Assembly (NCBI GenBank): GCA_028023455.1 | Contig: JAQFVV010001041.1 | Span: 60,819 to 124,818, forward strand | From: Epiperipatus broadwayi | Lineage: Eukaryota; Onychophora; Udeonychophora; Euonychophora; Peripatidae | Direction: 5' to 3' | Length of the DNA stretch: 64,000 nucleotides | In this document: piece by piece, positions 36,515-49,352 of the stretch | Layout: every line of letters starts with the position of its first letter | Position numbering within the stretch: position 1 is the first letter of the stretch | Program-made: the position numbers and the translations under genes | Notes under the pieces: generated by a model | What the model was told of the DNA's origin: nothing | Seen by the model: the letters and a program-made list of their open reading frames with translations, nothing else | The model's database searches: none

Positions 36515-36520
36515 ATATAT

Positions 36521-37681
36521 ATGTATATTGTGATCCTCAGCTTTTGTCTTAAAGCTGAACGTCCTGTTTTTATAGTAGCATACTATTTAAAAAATTTTTT
36601 TTAAAAATAGTTTAATTTTTTTGATAAGCAAACTTTATTACTAATTTAGAAGAAAACTTTTATAATTTTTATAACTTAAAAAGTAATCTTAAGAGTCAGC
36701 TTATAATGCTTGAATTTCTTAAATAGCTCTATTATAATTTTAAATGCTTAATTTTAAAGTTATTACTGATTTAAAGTGTTAGTGAGTTTAATTTTAAAAT
36801 ATTGAAATTAAAACCATCTTAGGTTAGTTATCAGAATTTATTAAAAGTTAATATTTAATGACAGATTCAAACCTTTAAGACTATGTTGCAAATGCTTAAA
36901 TTACTTCAAAATGGTTGACAATTAAACATTTTGTTTACCCATACCTTTCAAAAATTTAAGCAACTAATTATTGTTAAAGTTACACTTAAAAAGCTATTTT
37001 ATTTTTAATGTATTCTCAATTGGAAATATTGCTTTTGTTATTATTACTGCCTCAACAATGAAAGATCAAATAATTATTAGTTAAATAATAAGACAGGACA
37101 ATATTTATTGAAAGCATTAAAGATATTCTGGGAAAAAATGGAATTGTTAATAGCAATATTTATTTTGAAAATAAAGAATGAACGGCTATTGTTTTGGAAA
37201 AGTAAAACCTATTGATTTTTTTAGCAATTTCTATAGCTTCAATTGGTAAGCTATTTTACTCCTGGTAAATGACATGACCAGTTTGTATGAGACAGATTAT
37301 TTAAAATCACATTTACAAATCTAATATCTTCTAGGATAAAATAGGGGTTTCCCAAGAATTAAATCCTTTTTTAATATTTAACACCCAAACCCAGTTCCAC
37401 AGCAACTCATTACTGTTTTAGTATTTCAGGTAATATAACTAAAAAAACTAAGTTTTTAAACCTAGATTTATCATTGCTCTCTTAGCAAGAATATGTGCTA
37501 AAAAGAGAAAGTTGTATCAAAATTACATGACAGTGTAATTAAAAAAAATTGCACACCACATTACAGTTAGTGAAGAGATGTGGCTGATAGAATAAGAAGA
37601 AAATTGAAGAGTTATGTAATTATTTTATCTGAGTAACTTGTATTGACTAAAGTAATTAAAGTGGAACATCTAGAATAATGG
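36521..37681. other. AT-rich stretch without a recognised feature
   Basis: TTAA-rich sequence with no frame, fold or repeat recognised. Confidence 0.5.
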
Positions 37682-38725
37682 CCAATAAATGATCTTATGA
37701 TGCAGTAGCAACTTTCCATATAATATTGCCATTTAGTACGAACCATAGTAATTAATAGTTGCTAAAAGGTTAGTGCATCAAAATCCTTATCTAGTGCTTA
37801 CTCATCCAATATTCTCAACTGGTTTTTAGCTTTCAGCATTTATCAGTGAAGAGTCTTGCATCTGAGAATTTAGTACTTAGATCTTTGAATCTAAGGCATC
37901 CTCCTGCAGTCATCTTTTATTTTTTAGTTAATTATAAAGCTATGAGCCAAACTGAAAACACAGTAATGTTTTTAATCTTAGCTAACTTACTTGTATAATC
38001 ATAAAGATTTGAACCCAGTTAAGTATCTATCTATTTTGGTGTTTTTGGTTTTTTAATAACCATAGTAATAATATCCTTTGGCTAGGATTGGTGTTCAACC
38101 ACAATAATATCACAACCAGCATTTCTTATGCGTACACAATCTGTTAACACAATAGCAAATTTCTCCATACAATATTGCATCCCGGGCAAGCCTTAGTAAT
38201 GAATAGATGATAGAAGGTTAGTGCTACTGTGTTAAAAAATTTGTAAGCATAAGAAATGGTGATCATGTGATGTTATATTGGTTTAATATCCATCCTAGTC
38301 AAAAAATGTCTATGATTATGATTATTAAAAAAACAGACACAAAAATATTTGCATAATGAACTCTGTATTCAGATCTGTACAACTGTATAAGTGAATTATC
38401 TTGAACTGAAAATATTGTGTTTTCATTTTGGGCTCATAGCCTTATACTTAACTAAAAAGACAAAAGTTAACTGCTAAAAGACTGCATTAAATACAAAGTC
38501 TAAGTGTAGTGCTCCAATATCCGAGACTTCCGATGAAAGCCATAAACTAGAAATTTTCCTAAGGGTATTGAATGAGTAGACACTAGATATGGATTTTGAA
38601 ACATTAACCTTTTAGGATCCATTGATTACTGTGGATTACAATAGGTGGTAATATTGTATAGAGAAAGTTGAACTTTGTTAATAGATTGTGTAGGTATAAA
38701 AAATAGTGGTCATGTAAGGTTAAAG
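37682..38725. mobile_element. CCAATAAAC-family foldback, old full-length copy
   Basis: The left arm (about 37682-37990) and right arm (about 38420-38725) are diverged inverted repeats. Both contain the family blocks TAGTGCYTACTCATCCAATA, AGTAATCAATGGAT-type sequence, and on the right the terminal AGTGGTCATGT. In contrast to the 23.7 and 26.7 kb copies, the right arm continues out to the terminal motif, so the complete element has inverted CCAATAAA-type ends. A younger small copy (38099-38281) is nested in its centre. Confidence 0.65.
38099..38281. mobile_element. CCAATAAAC-family short element nested in an older copy
   Basis: 183 bp with inverted ends: CCACAATAATATCACAACCA on the left and, reverse-complemented, CCAATATAACATCACATGAT on the right. 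Both continue through ATTTCTTATGC. It lies in the loop of the surrounding older foldback. No target duplication could be resolved. Confidence 0.65.
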
Positions 38726-38734
38726 TGATCTTAT

Positions 38735-39400
38735 GTTTAAAAACAAAAGCTTTTTATTAGTGTGACTTGCCTGTTTAACTTATGACTGTGAAATGTAACT
38801 TTGATTTTGTTAAATAAAACACATATAAGAGAAATTAAAAAAAAGAATTAGATTTTAGATAGTATAATTAATGTATTTTAAAAATTAACCAATTTAAATA
38901 AAAATCAACTGAACATTAAAAAAAAAATGAAATAAATGAAAAAAATTTAATTGCATGATTTTGAATAAAAAAATTATTTAATCAAGAAAAAAAATAAAAA
39001 AGAGGGAGTGCATTAAAACATATGGATATATGACTATGTATTTTTTTATTTTTTTTTATGGCTGCAGAAAAAAGTTTGCCAATAACTGAAGGGAGAACCT
39101 TTGATTTCTCTTGGAGACCTTAAAGAAACCGAGCAGGGCAAATTTCTAATGTCCACTTCATACGCTCTTGTTATTGCAGCTGTTATTACTATGAGACTAT
39201 TCATATAGTATACAAACATGAATGAACTGTTCACCAATGTGCATTAGCAGCATGGTGAGTTTATTGGCTTTTTACCTCTGAGTTTAAGATCAAGAAACAC
39301 CATGGTCTTTCTTCTCAATTGCCTGATAAGGCAGAATGAATGTTTGATAAATATTTTTTCCAATAGATATATACTATTATAACAGACAAAAATAAATCAT
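38735..39400. other. AT-rich stretch; 5' flank of the LINE
   Basis: A-rich to 39000, then mixed composition with TTTATT runs. The minus-strand frame at 39046-39237 has no recognised motif. Sequence from about 39410 resembles the start of the LINE. Confidence 0.45.
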
Positions 39401-39409
39401 GGCCCTTAT

Positions 39410-42285
39410 TCCTAGGAGGTTGTAAAGTCACCAACAAAGGCAGCAGTTGGTGGCCAAAGATGGTGGGTGCTAAGAATCCCCTCATTGTGGACCCAGGCTG
39501 CCATTTGATGATGAGTTTTTATTTAGGTACTTAAAACTGCAGGCCATTTTCAAGTGAAGAAAGATTGCAAGAATTAGAAGAAGAACTATATTATATTAAA
39601 TGGGACATTATTGGACTTTGTGAAGTTAGAAGAAAAGGTGAAGAGTCAATTTAAAAAGTGGACATGTACTCTATTATAAAGGCACAAATATTGGAAATAC
39701 AAGTGGAGTAGGATTCATTATAAATAAAAAGTGGAAGAACAACAATGTGGAGATTGATTGTGTATCGGAAAGAGTGGCAAGATTGGTTATACAACTTAAT
39801 AGCAGATACCAAATGCAGACAATTCAGGTTTATGCCCCAACAATGAAAAAGTAGAAGATTTTTATATGGATGTACAAAAGGCTTTTGATCAGAGTAAACA
39901 ACATTTTAAAATTATTATGGGAGACTTTAATGCTAGAATTGTTAAACAAATAAAAGATGAAAGTGATCCAGGTAATTTTGGTTATGGTAATAGAAATGAG
40001 AGAGTGCATAGACTTGTGGAGTTTACAAAAAAAAACAACTTTATATTATGATTTCTTTGTTGAGAAAAATGTTAAAAGGAAATGAACATGGAAGCACCCA
40101 AATGAAAATACAGCAGAACTGGATTATATTTTGACTAACAGAAAATACATATTTTAAGATTGTAATGTTTTTAATAAATTTAACACAGGAAGTGATCATC
40201 GATTAGTAAAATGTAAGATACATGTTAATGCAAAACTAGAAAGAGAAAATTATTTTAAAAAAAACAATATCTACAGTTGATATTCCTAATCTTCAGAAAC
40301 ATTCTAATGAATTTAAATTAGAACTTACAAATTGCTTTCAAGTATTAGTAGATTTTAAACATTATTCATATTTGAATGAAATTAATATGAAAATAACTGA
40401 TACACTTTTAAAAACTGCAACTAAGATAGCTGGTAGAAAAAAGAAGAAATTGGCCAATAAAATTTCTATTGAGATTAGAGAATTTATGAAGACAAGAAGG
40501 AATATGAAGATATACAAAAATGATGCATTAAAAAGAATTGAATGGTGCAGAGAAGAATTTAAAATGATATAAGAAAGTATAACGGTAAACTAGCAAGGAA
40601 AGCTGTCGAAGAAAATAAAAGTCTCAAGAGCATAAAACAACATTTTGGTATTGGTAGGAAATTTATATCTGCAATAAGAAAAAAAGATGGAATCATTACT
40701 AAAAGGAGAGATGACATCATGAAATGGATAAAAGACTTTTATCAAGAATTATATAGTAATAAAAAACAAGTAATTCCTATATCTATTAATCTTCCTAATT
40801 GCCCAGAATTTTAAATGAAGAAGTGAGCATGCAATTAAATGTATGAAAAAAAGGAAAGGCTCTAGGTAATGATGGAATTATAATTGATATATTAAAAGAA
40901 GCAGGTAAAGAAATAGACTTTTCTTTAGCAAAGTTATATACCAAATGTCTAAATGATAAAAATGTACCAAATGATTGGAAGAATGCAGTATTAATATTAA
41001 TATTTTTAAAAGGTGATAAAAATATATTAGAAATTACAGATCTATCAGCCTTTTATCAGTTTTATACAAAATTTTTACCAAGATAATTACAACTCATCTA
41101 CAGAGAACATAGGATTTCCACCAACCAAAAGAACAAGCTGGATTTAAAAGTGGTTTTAGTACAGTAGATCATATCCAGGTATTGAGAGAATTTATAGAAA
41201 GGACAAATGAATATGAGTTGCCATTACGTTTTGGATTTGTAGATTATGAAAAGGCATTTGATTCTATAAACATTTCTTCAATGATTAAAGCATTGGATCA
41301 TCAAGGTATAGATCCAGAATATTGTCACATTTTAAAGAATATTTATAAAAATACAACAGCAACAATTAGATTACATAATGGGAAAGTCAACATTGAGAAG
41401 GGTGTAAGACAGGGTGATTCCATATCTCCATAACTTTTTACAGCAGTGCTGCAAGAAGTATTTTGTGGATTAAAATGGGAAGCTAAAGGAGTGAAAGTAA
41501 ATGGAGATTATTTAAGTCATTTAGATTTTGTAGATGATGTAATTGTTTCTGAAAATAATACTTTAGAGCTGCAGGAAATGTTGCAGGAGTTATCAAATGA
41601 AAGTAGGACTAAAGATAAATGTTAAAAAGACTAAAGTAATGTCTAATGAATTTTCTCAAAATATGAAAATAAAAATTGATTATGAAGAAGTTAACAGTCA
41701 CAAATACCTTGGTCAGATTATTAATACAGATGGAAACATAATGAATAAAATTAATCATAGAATTATACTTGGTTGGAGTGCTTTTGGTAAAAATAACATG
41801 ATACTAAAAGGAAATATTCATATGTATTTGAAAAGAAAGGTTTTTAATCAATGTGTTTTACCAGTTCTTACTTATGGATCTGAGACTTGGATACTTAATA
41901 GAAGGGCAATACAGAGACTTCAGACCATTCAAAGAAGTACGGAGAGATGCATGTTGGTAGTAACAAGAAGAGATCGAAAACACAATATGTGGGTAAGAGA
42001 GCAAACAGGTGTCCCTGACCTCATTGAAAAATTAAAAGACTGAAGTGGAATTGGACTGGATAAAAGAAATGATAATAGATGGATAATTGAAATCTTAAAC
42101 TGGATTCCAAGAGATTGTAAAAGACCCACAAAGAGATAACATGTGCGATGGATGAATGAAATAAGAAATTGTGCAGGGGTGATGTGGAAAAGAGAATCTA
42201 AAGATCAGAGAAGCTGGATTGAACTTGGAGCAACCTTCATCCTGCAGTGGTTGATGAAGATTGATGATGATGATGATTTTTATAC
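39410..42285 (+). pseudogene. RTE-type LINE, endonuclease plus reverse transcriptase, degenerate
   Basis: This is the fullest copy of the family. Early frames hold SEERLQELEEELYYIKWDII and ISGVGFI-like endonuclease blocks. IIMGDFNARI (about 39913-39942) and GSDHRLVKC (about 40190) are catalytic motifs of the apurinic-type endonuclease. The reverse transcriptase follows: FVDYEKAFDSI (about 41237), GVRQGDSISP (41401-41430), and FVDD (about 41527) where FADD or YADD is normal. The C-terminal region includes QCVLPVLTYGSETWIL (about 41850-41900). The element ends in a (GAT)n tail (42256-42278), usual for RTE. Many stops and frameshifts make it inactive. Such an element encodes a protein that nicks genomic DNA and reverse-transcribes its RNA at the nick. 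Confidence 0.88.
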
Positions 42286-45200
42286 AACTTAGACATTGTT
42301 TTGTCTTGATAAGCTGTAGATCCACAAATTATTTTTATTATGTTTATTTTAAAATGCAATGAAATTATTGTATCTAAAATTAATACCTGTAAGTAGCCTT
42401 TTAATATTAAAATGCAAAGGCATTTCCCAAAACATCATTAGAAAAACTAAAAAAAGTAGATATAATCGAAACACCAATATTTACCTGATAGTAACATTTT
42501 TCTTTTTTTATTTTATTTTATCAAGATTAGCTAAATATTCATTTGTTTGAAAGGCTGATTGAGTTGCCTATTAATTATCTATTAAAACAAGATCTAAGTT
42601 TATTAAAAAAAATTTATTTATTTATTTATTTTTTTTCACAGAGGAAAAAATGTTTAAGAATAGATTAATAAAAAAATATACAATTTTTTTTTAAAAAAAA
42701 TTAATAGTTTTTTAAAAAAAAAAAATAGACATTCTTAATAACAAATACTAATAAATTATCTGAATTCAAATATTATTTTTTTATTTAACAATTTTTTTTT
42801 TTACATAATTGTTTTTTCTTTAGCTTTTTATTATTATTTAAAAAAACACGCTTAATTCAGAAATAATTTGATTTCCTTTTGACTACTGTAATATAAAAAT
42901 ACTTTGAAATACTACAACTTTATTTGTTTATAATATTTTATATTTACAATCTTTACGTTTTTATGACTTTATTTGAGAACACTATTTACTAAGTTCTTTC
43001 CATTTCTCTCTTTTTATTTTCAATATATTCTTTTCTAACTTCTTCGAATCAATTTTAATCTTGTTTTATTTTAGAATTTAAAGCAATAAACAACGCTAAT
43101 TGATAAAAATGTTGTGTTTTTAAGTAAAAACCCACATTTTCTATAAATATTTCGTAAGTTATCACATCATTTAATTAATCTTTTTTGTGCTTATATTTTA
43201 AGTTGTTTTTTATATTTATAATAGTTTATTTTTATATCAAAGGGAATTTGTATTTAACTTTACTTGTTTCTCTAAAATTTTAAGTAACTTGTCTTAAATA
43301 AATTAAAAAACATAACAAACTGGCACCTGCAATGTTTAATTATTATTATTTAGTTAATATTTTCTATTTATGCCTATTTATATTCAGGTAATGAATTAAA
43401 ACGCAAACACTCTAGCATAAATCTCAGTTTATTTCCAAATCATTAGTAATATAGTACTTTTTAAATATTTTTGCACTACTATTTTATATTATTATTTATT
43501 ATCTAGTGATGTGAGGCTCATTGAATTCTATAATATAGCATAGTATTTTTTTTTAAAAAAAGCATATAATATATTTAAAATTTGACAAAGGCTTTATTAT
43601 TTTATAGAATCAGAAATTTTTAAAGTTAATGATTTCACAATAATTGTAAAATGTTAAATAAAATTATCCCACGACAGCCACAAGTATTGACAAATGCAAA
43701 TTATTAATGAATTATTAGAATATAATAATTATTTTTTTTATTTTAGTTAGCAAATAAATTATAGTGGCAACGATAAATTTTAAAACTCAAGCATTTTTAT
43801 ATTGTAAATATTACTAAAATAAAATCTGATACAGAATTCACTTTTATAATGCTAAAAATAATGAACTGAAAATCTCATTTATTAAATTCTTCTATATAAT
43901 AAAGGCCTTATGGTAGAGTGATAATTCACCTTCTTCCACGCCTCATCTAAAGTCTGAATATATTGGATAAGATTTTAAAATGATTTTCAGATTTCAAACA
44001 AACTTATAAGGATTTTTCTTTCAGATTGCATTGTTATTTGACCATGAGAATACATTGCTAAAAGGTTTAGTAGAAAATGTTGAATTTCTGCCCTTTCTGA
44101 TGCCTGCCCAATAAGATACAATACTGCATCATTTAGAAAATTAGTTATCATCATCCTGCAAGAATCTGCTTATAAATTGTATTGATAAACTTGATCAATC
44201 AAAATTATTCTTAAAAAAAATAGGAGAAATTTCAGGAGGAAAAAAAAGTTTTTCATTTGGATATAAATGTTATATTATAGTTATGCCTTAATTCTAAGAC
44301 TAGAGTTATTTATGTCACTATAAACTATTCTAATTAGAATGTTTTAGAAGATTTATTATCTTATTCAAAAAGAAAAACTAGCCCTGAGTTAGAAAATAAT
44401 CACTTAAGGCAAGCATGATCTTCATTCATGATAACACTGATCATGAGACTTTAAACAAAGAACTTTCTTACAAACTCTCAAAGAAACCTTTTTAAAAAAA
44501 AATTAAATAAAGACATAATATTTGATATTATATATACATTTTATGCATGTATTTTTTTTATATTTCTAGAGCTTTGAAGATCTTAATTACTTGTACAGGT
44601 AATACAAATTTAACTATATAATTCTATATATTTATATTGAAACAGTAAGATTCGCATTCGAATCTTAAGTTTCACCTTTTTCTATCATCTCTCACCCACC
44701 ACCCTATTCCACCCAAATTTAAACTTTTTGTTATCGAATTGTGTGTGTAGCAATATTAAAATTGTATCAATACCTGTAAAATTCACCATAAATGCACACA
44801 CATTTCAATAACAAATTTAAAGCAATAAATAAAAATAATTGATGTGATTTAACTTTCTCTTTTAGTTAAATAATTTTATATAACTTTAACTATTTATTTT
44901 AAATTATAATGTTCGTTAGTTTATTGCTTTTCTTAAAAAATCAACTATTTATTTTAAGTTGTAAAGTTCGTTAGTTTGTTGCTATTTTAAATTTCGTATT
45001 TTAATAATAATTTTGGAAATTCGATTGTAATTTAAATAAAAGTAAAAATAATTGTATATTCCCTTTTGTACTTGAAATTTTGCAAGTAACGGTCAGTGAG
45101 AGATAATAAATTAATTAAAAAGAAAAATTCCATAAAAGCTTTATGAAAATGTAAAAAGGTAAAAAAAAACCTAAACAATAGAAACACAGCTTTCTGAATT

Positions 45201-45300
45201 GATTAAACTTATAAAAATGCATTGATTCTCCTCAGGCAAATGAATGGAGCTAAAAATAAAATAGAATAAAAGTGAAAAAGATAAGATAAAAAAAAAGAGG
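42286..45300. other. AT-rich stretch without a recognised gene
   Basis: Long T and A homopolymers are concentrated at 42600-42860. The frame at 42359-42550 is low-complexity. No repeat family from elsewhere in the window was recognised here. Confidence 0.55.
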
Positions 45301-47880
45301 ACATTTTGGATTTCTAAGAAATATTTAGCTAGACTTTGGCTGTGCTCTTGTTCTGTTGAGAGAATCCAAATCTTAAATTAATTTATCCACTACAGTATGT
45401 TCAAGTGGAAAGCACCCAGACTCCCCCCCCAGAGATGTTCGATCATATGCCGAACCTCCACATGTGCCCTTCACCAAATAAACCAAGAGTATATGCTGCC
45501 CAAACAATCGAAAAGCTGCTGTTGCTACTGAAATGAATAAATAACCGGAGTGCTGGAAAGAACTGCTACTGTTTGAACTCATGAACAATCTGCTACTGAC
45601 CATGAAATCTGAAAACTTTTTATAAAGCAGGTACCTGTACCCAAGGCCATCTAGAGTACTCTAAATATTAGTCAAGCTATAGCTTGCTCTCTATATAAAT
45701 TGTATAATTACTAATTTACTTATTAATCTATTATGTAAAAATTCTTTAATAATCTAGCTTACCTAACTCTGTCTTTTCTTGGGTACATATTTCTAATTTT
45801 ACATTTTTTTATTATCTAATGATAGCATGCCTACAAGATTTCCAAACAGACCTCGCCAAATTTAAATATAAATCTTAATCAAAATGGTTGCCACCGTATT
45901 CAGTGACCTACTAATATAATTCTTTTATATACTCATGTTGGCTGGTCAGCTCGGAAATCTCCATAATTCTCTAAATACAAATACATGATTGCCTGAAAGA
46001 GTGGATGCATGTCCTGCAAATTATATAATTAATATTTACTTCTATAAATTATTTTGTTATTTTCATATAAATCAACACCCATTCAGTGCTTCCTTTATTG
46101 TAAATGCAGGGGTCTACTACTTAGCAAGTGGCTGACATATTAGTTCTTAATACCCACCCAACTTACCTATTGCTTTCACCTTTTTATTAAATTTTAAGTA
46201 ATAAATCTATTAAGTGCATTTCTTTGAGAACCAACTATGTTGTTTATTAAATGTTGATGATGTAGGGCCAAGTTATAAATATATGTTAAATCTTAACAGA
46301 ATACTCTGTGAATTATACACATATTACAGTTTAGAGATGCGAGAACCCATTATGAGCTTTGGATATTCTGGATCCTACAGGATTTACTTAATCCCAGTTG
46401 TCCTACACAAGTGGACATAATAAATGTTCCCATAGGGCTTGATGCCTGTCTAGCAGTCAGGGAGTAAGTGTGGCTCGAACCCCTTGCACCTGATTATGCT
46501 TATGTGACATCTTACCTTTGGGCCTATGGCAAACACCAGCCCATTGTTTTAAACTTATCCATGGCTTTGCAGTTTTAATGTACTGCCACACTCTGATTGC
46601 ATTTCTGGACATACCACATGTTTCTTATTAGTTTTATTATTGAATACATGACTCTGTCTCTGCATTAGTGACATAAATTCACTCTCAAATAAATGGCTGT
46701 CCACAATCACTTATTAAAATCTTATTTAATTAAATAAAATATATGTTCGCAGCTGCTATTATCAATCTTAATTTAGACTCATGCATTGCAAGGCATGATT
46801 CTGAAATACTTGCTCAAGAATTCAGGTAGCTAGATTACGTCAGCCAAATAATTGTATTCTTTGAAAATATAACAGTATCAGAATAATAATACCTCTACTG
46901 AGATTCCAATATAACCAAATGTTTAATTAAATGATTTAGTATAAAATATTCTTATTAAATAATTTCAAACCATACATCTGCCATCATATATTTATTTATT
47001 CTACACCCATTCAATATACTATCTTCTCGATTATTTAAAATATAAATGTCTAATATTAATATTGTATATAGATAACTCGAAAATAAAGTCTTAGACTCTT
47101 GCATCTCCATGATCCCCATGCCTAAGAAAATGTTTACTAATGTAGCATTGATGTGGTGTTTCATAGTGTGTATTATGGAACTGATAAACCATGTTTGAAC
47201 TCAGTACTGCTGGTAGCTTCTCTACTTATGGTGCTGCTTTTCAGTGTGGTCGTCGAATTCTGCACTATGCTAACAAAGCATACAAATCTGACTGTACAAT
47301 ATGTACATATATCCTCAACTTCTAATGAAGGGAATGAGTAGACAGCAGATATGGTATTAATATTATAGTTTATGGGAATAAACCAAAGGAACAACATCTT
47401 TAAATATAGTTTAATATTGGGAACTTACACAATTTTTCGTTTGTTCCAGTCATTGTAAAACATGGTTTTTACCTTCAGAATATTAATATAATCTTATATG
47501 ACATTTATTTGAGAATGTTTACAGCTGTTTTCACAACTTTAAACTGTTAAAGTTCATTCATTTAATTTATTTATGTTATGTTAGCAATGTCAAATAAAGT
47601 ATGAATATTTTTTTATCAATAAATTCATGTTTGTCAAATATTTTAAAAATTTTATTTACATGAAATCATAGTCACAAGTTGGATTTATTTTATTATAAAT
47701 AATTCCCTAAGATTATTGATTTTTAATTATTTAAATTTAAGTATATTTCAAGATCAATAAAATTACCCTTTGATTTTAAATATGCACTAGTATGTACCAT
47801 TACACATAGGTTATAGATAGTTTCAATTCATAGTGCATGCTATAGTTCTTTCTTTCCATCCCTCTCAGATTCCATGCTGT
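45301..47880. other. Less AT-rich stretch of unrecognised content
   Basis: Composition is more balanced than average, especially 45330-45620, 46360-46600 and 47080-47340. Open frames at 45373-45603 (minus), 46214-46420 (plus), 46955-47164 (minus) and 47153-47397 (both strands) show no known domain and no clear splice frame. GTGGCTCGAACCCC near 46471 resembles a tRNA-type B box but lacks a partner A box. This is probably old repeat debris. Confidence 0.35.
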
Positions 47881-47886
47881 TACAAA

Positions 47887-47904
47887 TGGCACCCCACTTG
47901 GAGC
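47887..47904 (+). promoter_or_regulatory. Possible LTR-retroelement primer-binding site
   Basis: TGGCACCCCACTTGGAGC resembles the tRNA-Lys primer-binding sites of retroelements (14 of 18 positions by my comparison). It is preceded by GCTGTTACAAA, where an LTR would end in CA. No matching second LTR was found, so this is only a suggestion. Confidence 0.3.
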
Positions 47905-48139
47905 AAGATTAAGATAACGTTTGGGAGTTTATTTATATAATATACAGTTATAAGTGGCTTTCCAAACATGCAGCTTGAAAATAATTGTTAGTATAAATCA
48001 GTAGATTTATAAAAATGTTCTAGTGAATGAATTATCAACATACATGGAACGTTTATATCACAATCCATTTTGTTTGTTCTTTTGCATTGCAATTATCTAT
48101 ATATATTATAACAATCCAAATGAAAGTGACTTAATGTAA

Positions 48140-48170
48140 TCTGCACTACAGGGCGCCACTAGGCATTTGA
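48140..48170 (+). repeat. GCGCCACTAG motif, SINE-like fragment 1
   Basis: ACAGGGCGCCACTAGGCA is followed by TGAACCTAGA. The same arrangement recurs near 58507, so both are probably fragments of one short interspersed repeat. Confidence 0.35.
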
Positions 48171-48547
48171 ACCTAGAAAATTTATATAGTAGGCAGATAC
48201 GTAAGTTCAAAAAAAAATTTTTTTATATTGGTTTATTCCGGTCATTAGCCCATTGTCACTAACTCAGTGGAACAGCAGAGATTTATGTTTTATAATAAAT
48301 TCTTATCTAAGAATAATTTTTTAAAAAAGAATAAAATAAGCCACTGCCAGTAATTAACAGACAAACATTTATTTACACACATATAAATTTTGAATCATTT
48401 TAAATTTTGAGGAATAATATTTATTATTTTAGATTTTAACATTCTTTTAATTTAACTTATTATTTTAAAATTTTAAATCATCTACACAGATGAAATTTAT
48501 ATTTATTTTAAGATTGTCGAGTATGAATAAATTTAATATTTTTTATA

Positions 48548-49068
48548 GGGATAGTTGAGTATGAATAGACTACATAGATCTGCATTTGAAAAGAAAATAT
48601 TCTATCCCTTATTTAACCTTAGGCCAAAAGTTTGCAGTCAAACTGGTGTCAATCCATCTGATACATTTATGTATTCAATGCAGCATGAATACAACAGCAC
48701 AAAATACTATACTGTCAGGAATGTACATCTGAACAGTAAGTACAGTTAGAGAAAACATTGTCTCTCAACCAAACAGGAGTGCTACATCTGTTGGCGAGTA
48801 GAACAATAAACAAAAAACTCCATAGGAATGGACTGCGGTCCTTTTTGCCGACTTACAATCCCATCCATAGGCAAACAGAAGGTGTATGGTGTATATATGC
48901 AATCCTGCCCGTAGCAGATCTCATGCTACATTTACTACTTACATCAATACATCTAATCCATTGACCCAATTTAACTATGAAACAAATAACCTAAGATTAC
49001 CCTCCCTTAAACTATATATATAACTTTACAAATCTATATAGCCATTCACACCTGACTTAAATTTAACA
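48548..49068 (+). mobile_element. MITE-like element, copy A
   Basis: It is homologous to the reverse complement of 56563-57152. Shared blocks include GTTGAGTATGAATAGAC near the left end, CAGGAATGTACATCTGAACA (48716-48735) and GACTTAAATTTAA at the right end. Frames at 48555-48749 and 48758-48964 lie wholly inside it and show no transposase, so they are probably meaningless. Copy C lies about 45 bp downstream. Confidence 0.6.
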
Positions 49069-49112
49069 TTTATATACATTCGCACATGAATTTTATAAAA
49101 TTTCATTTATAA

Positions 49113-49352
49113 TGTTGAGTATAGATTGGCTGCATAGATTCCACAGTTAAAAACATTCCAAAATAAACATAACCTATCAAAATACAAAGTCATTGATAAT
49201 GTCAATTGCAGAGGGAATACAAGAAACCCAATGGCATTTATCATAAGATGCCGCATTGACATCAATGACTTATATATTCTAACTGAATATGAAAACCACA
49301 ACATAATCAACCGCTAACGAATCCATGCAACGTCCATACCCAACTTAAATTT
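49113..49352 (+). mobile_element. MITE-like element, short foldback copy C
   Basis: About 240 bp with inverted ends: GTTGAGTATAGATTGGCTGC on the left and, in reverse complement, GTTGGGTATGGACGTTGCAT on the right. An inner inverted pair, AAGTCATTGATAATGTCAAT with ATTGACATCAATGACTT, makes most of it foldable. Its ends match those of copies A and B, so it is an internally reorganised member of the same family. Confidence 0.65.

Larger units (their letters stand above)
28454..36520 (+). mobile_element. Large non-autonomous LTR retrotransposon (LARD-like)
   Basis: Two homologous direct repeats bound an 8.05-kb unit: 28460-31080 (interrupted by a later insertion) and 34962-36514. Both start TGTACC and end AGTTCA, giving TG...CA termini. 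The purine-rich AAACGGAGGGTGG (34944-34956) lies just before the 3' copy, where a polypurine tract belongs. ATAT or ATATAT flanks both outer ends as a possible target duplication, but this is low-complexity sequence. The 3.9-kb interior (31081-34961) has no protease, RT, RNase H or integrase, so the unit would depend on enzymes made elsewhere. No clear primer-binding site follows the 5' repeat, which is the weak point of the call. Confidence 0.65.

Noticed and set aside
45373-45603. 76-codon minus-strand frame as a small secreted protein gene
   Set aside because: No convincing signal peptide/cleavage pattern, promoter or homologous family; the region looks like old repeat debris.
46440-46500. 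tRNA-derived SINE from the GGCTCGAACCCC block
   Set aside because: No A box lies at the right spacing and no second copy was found in the window.
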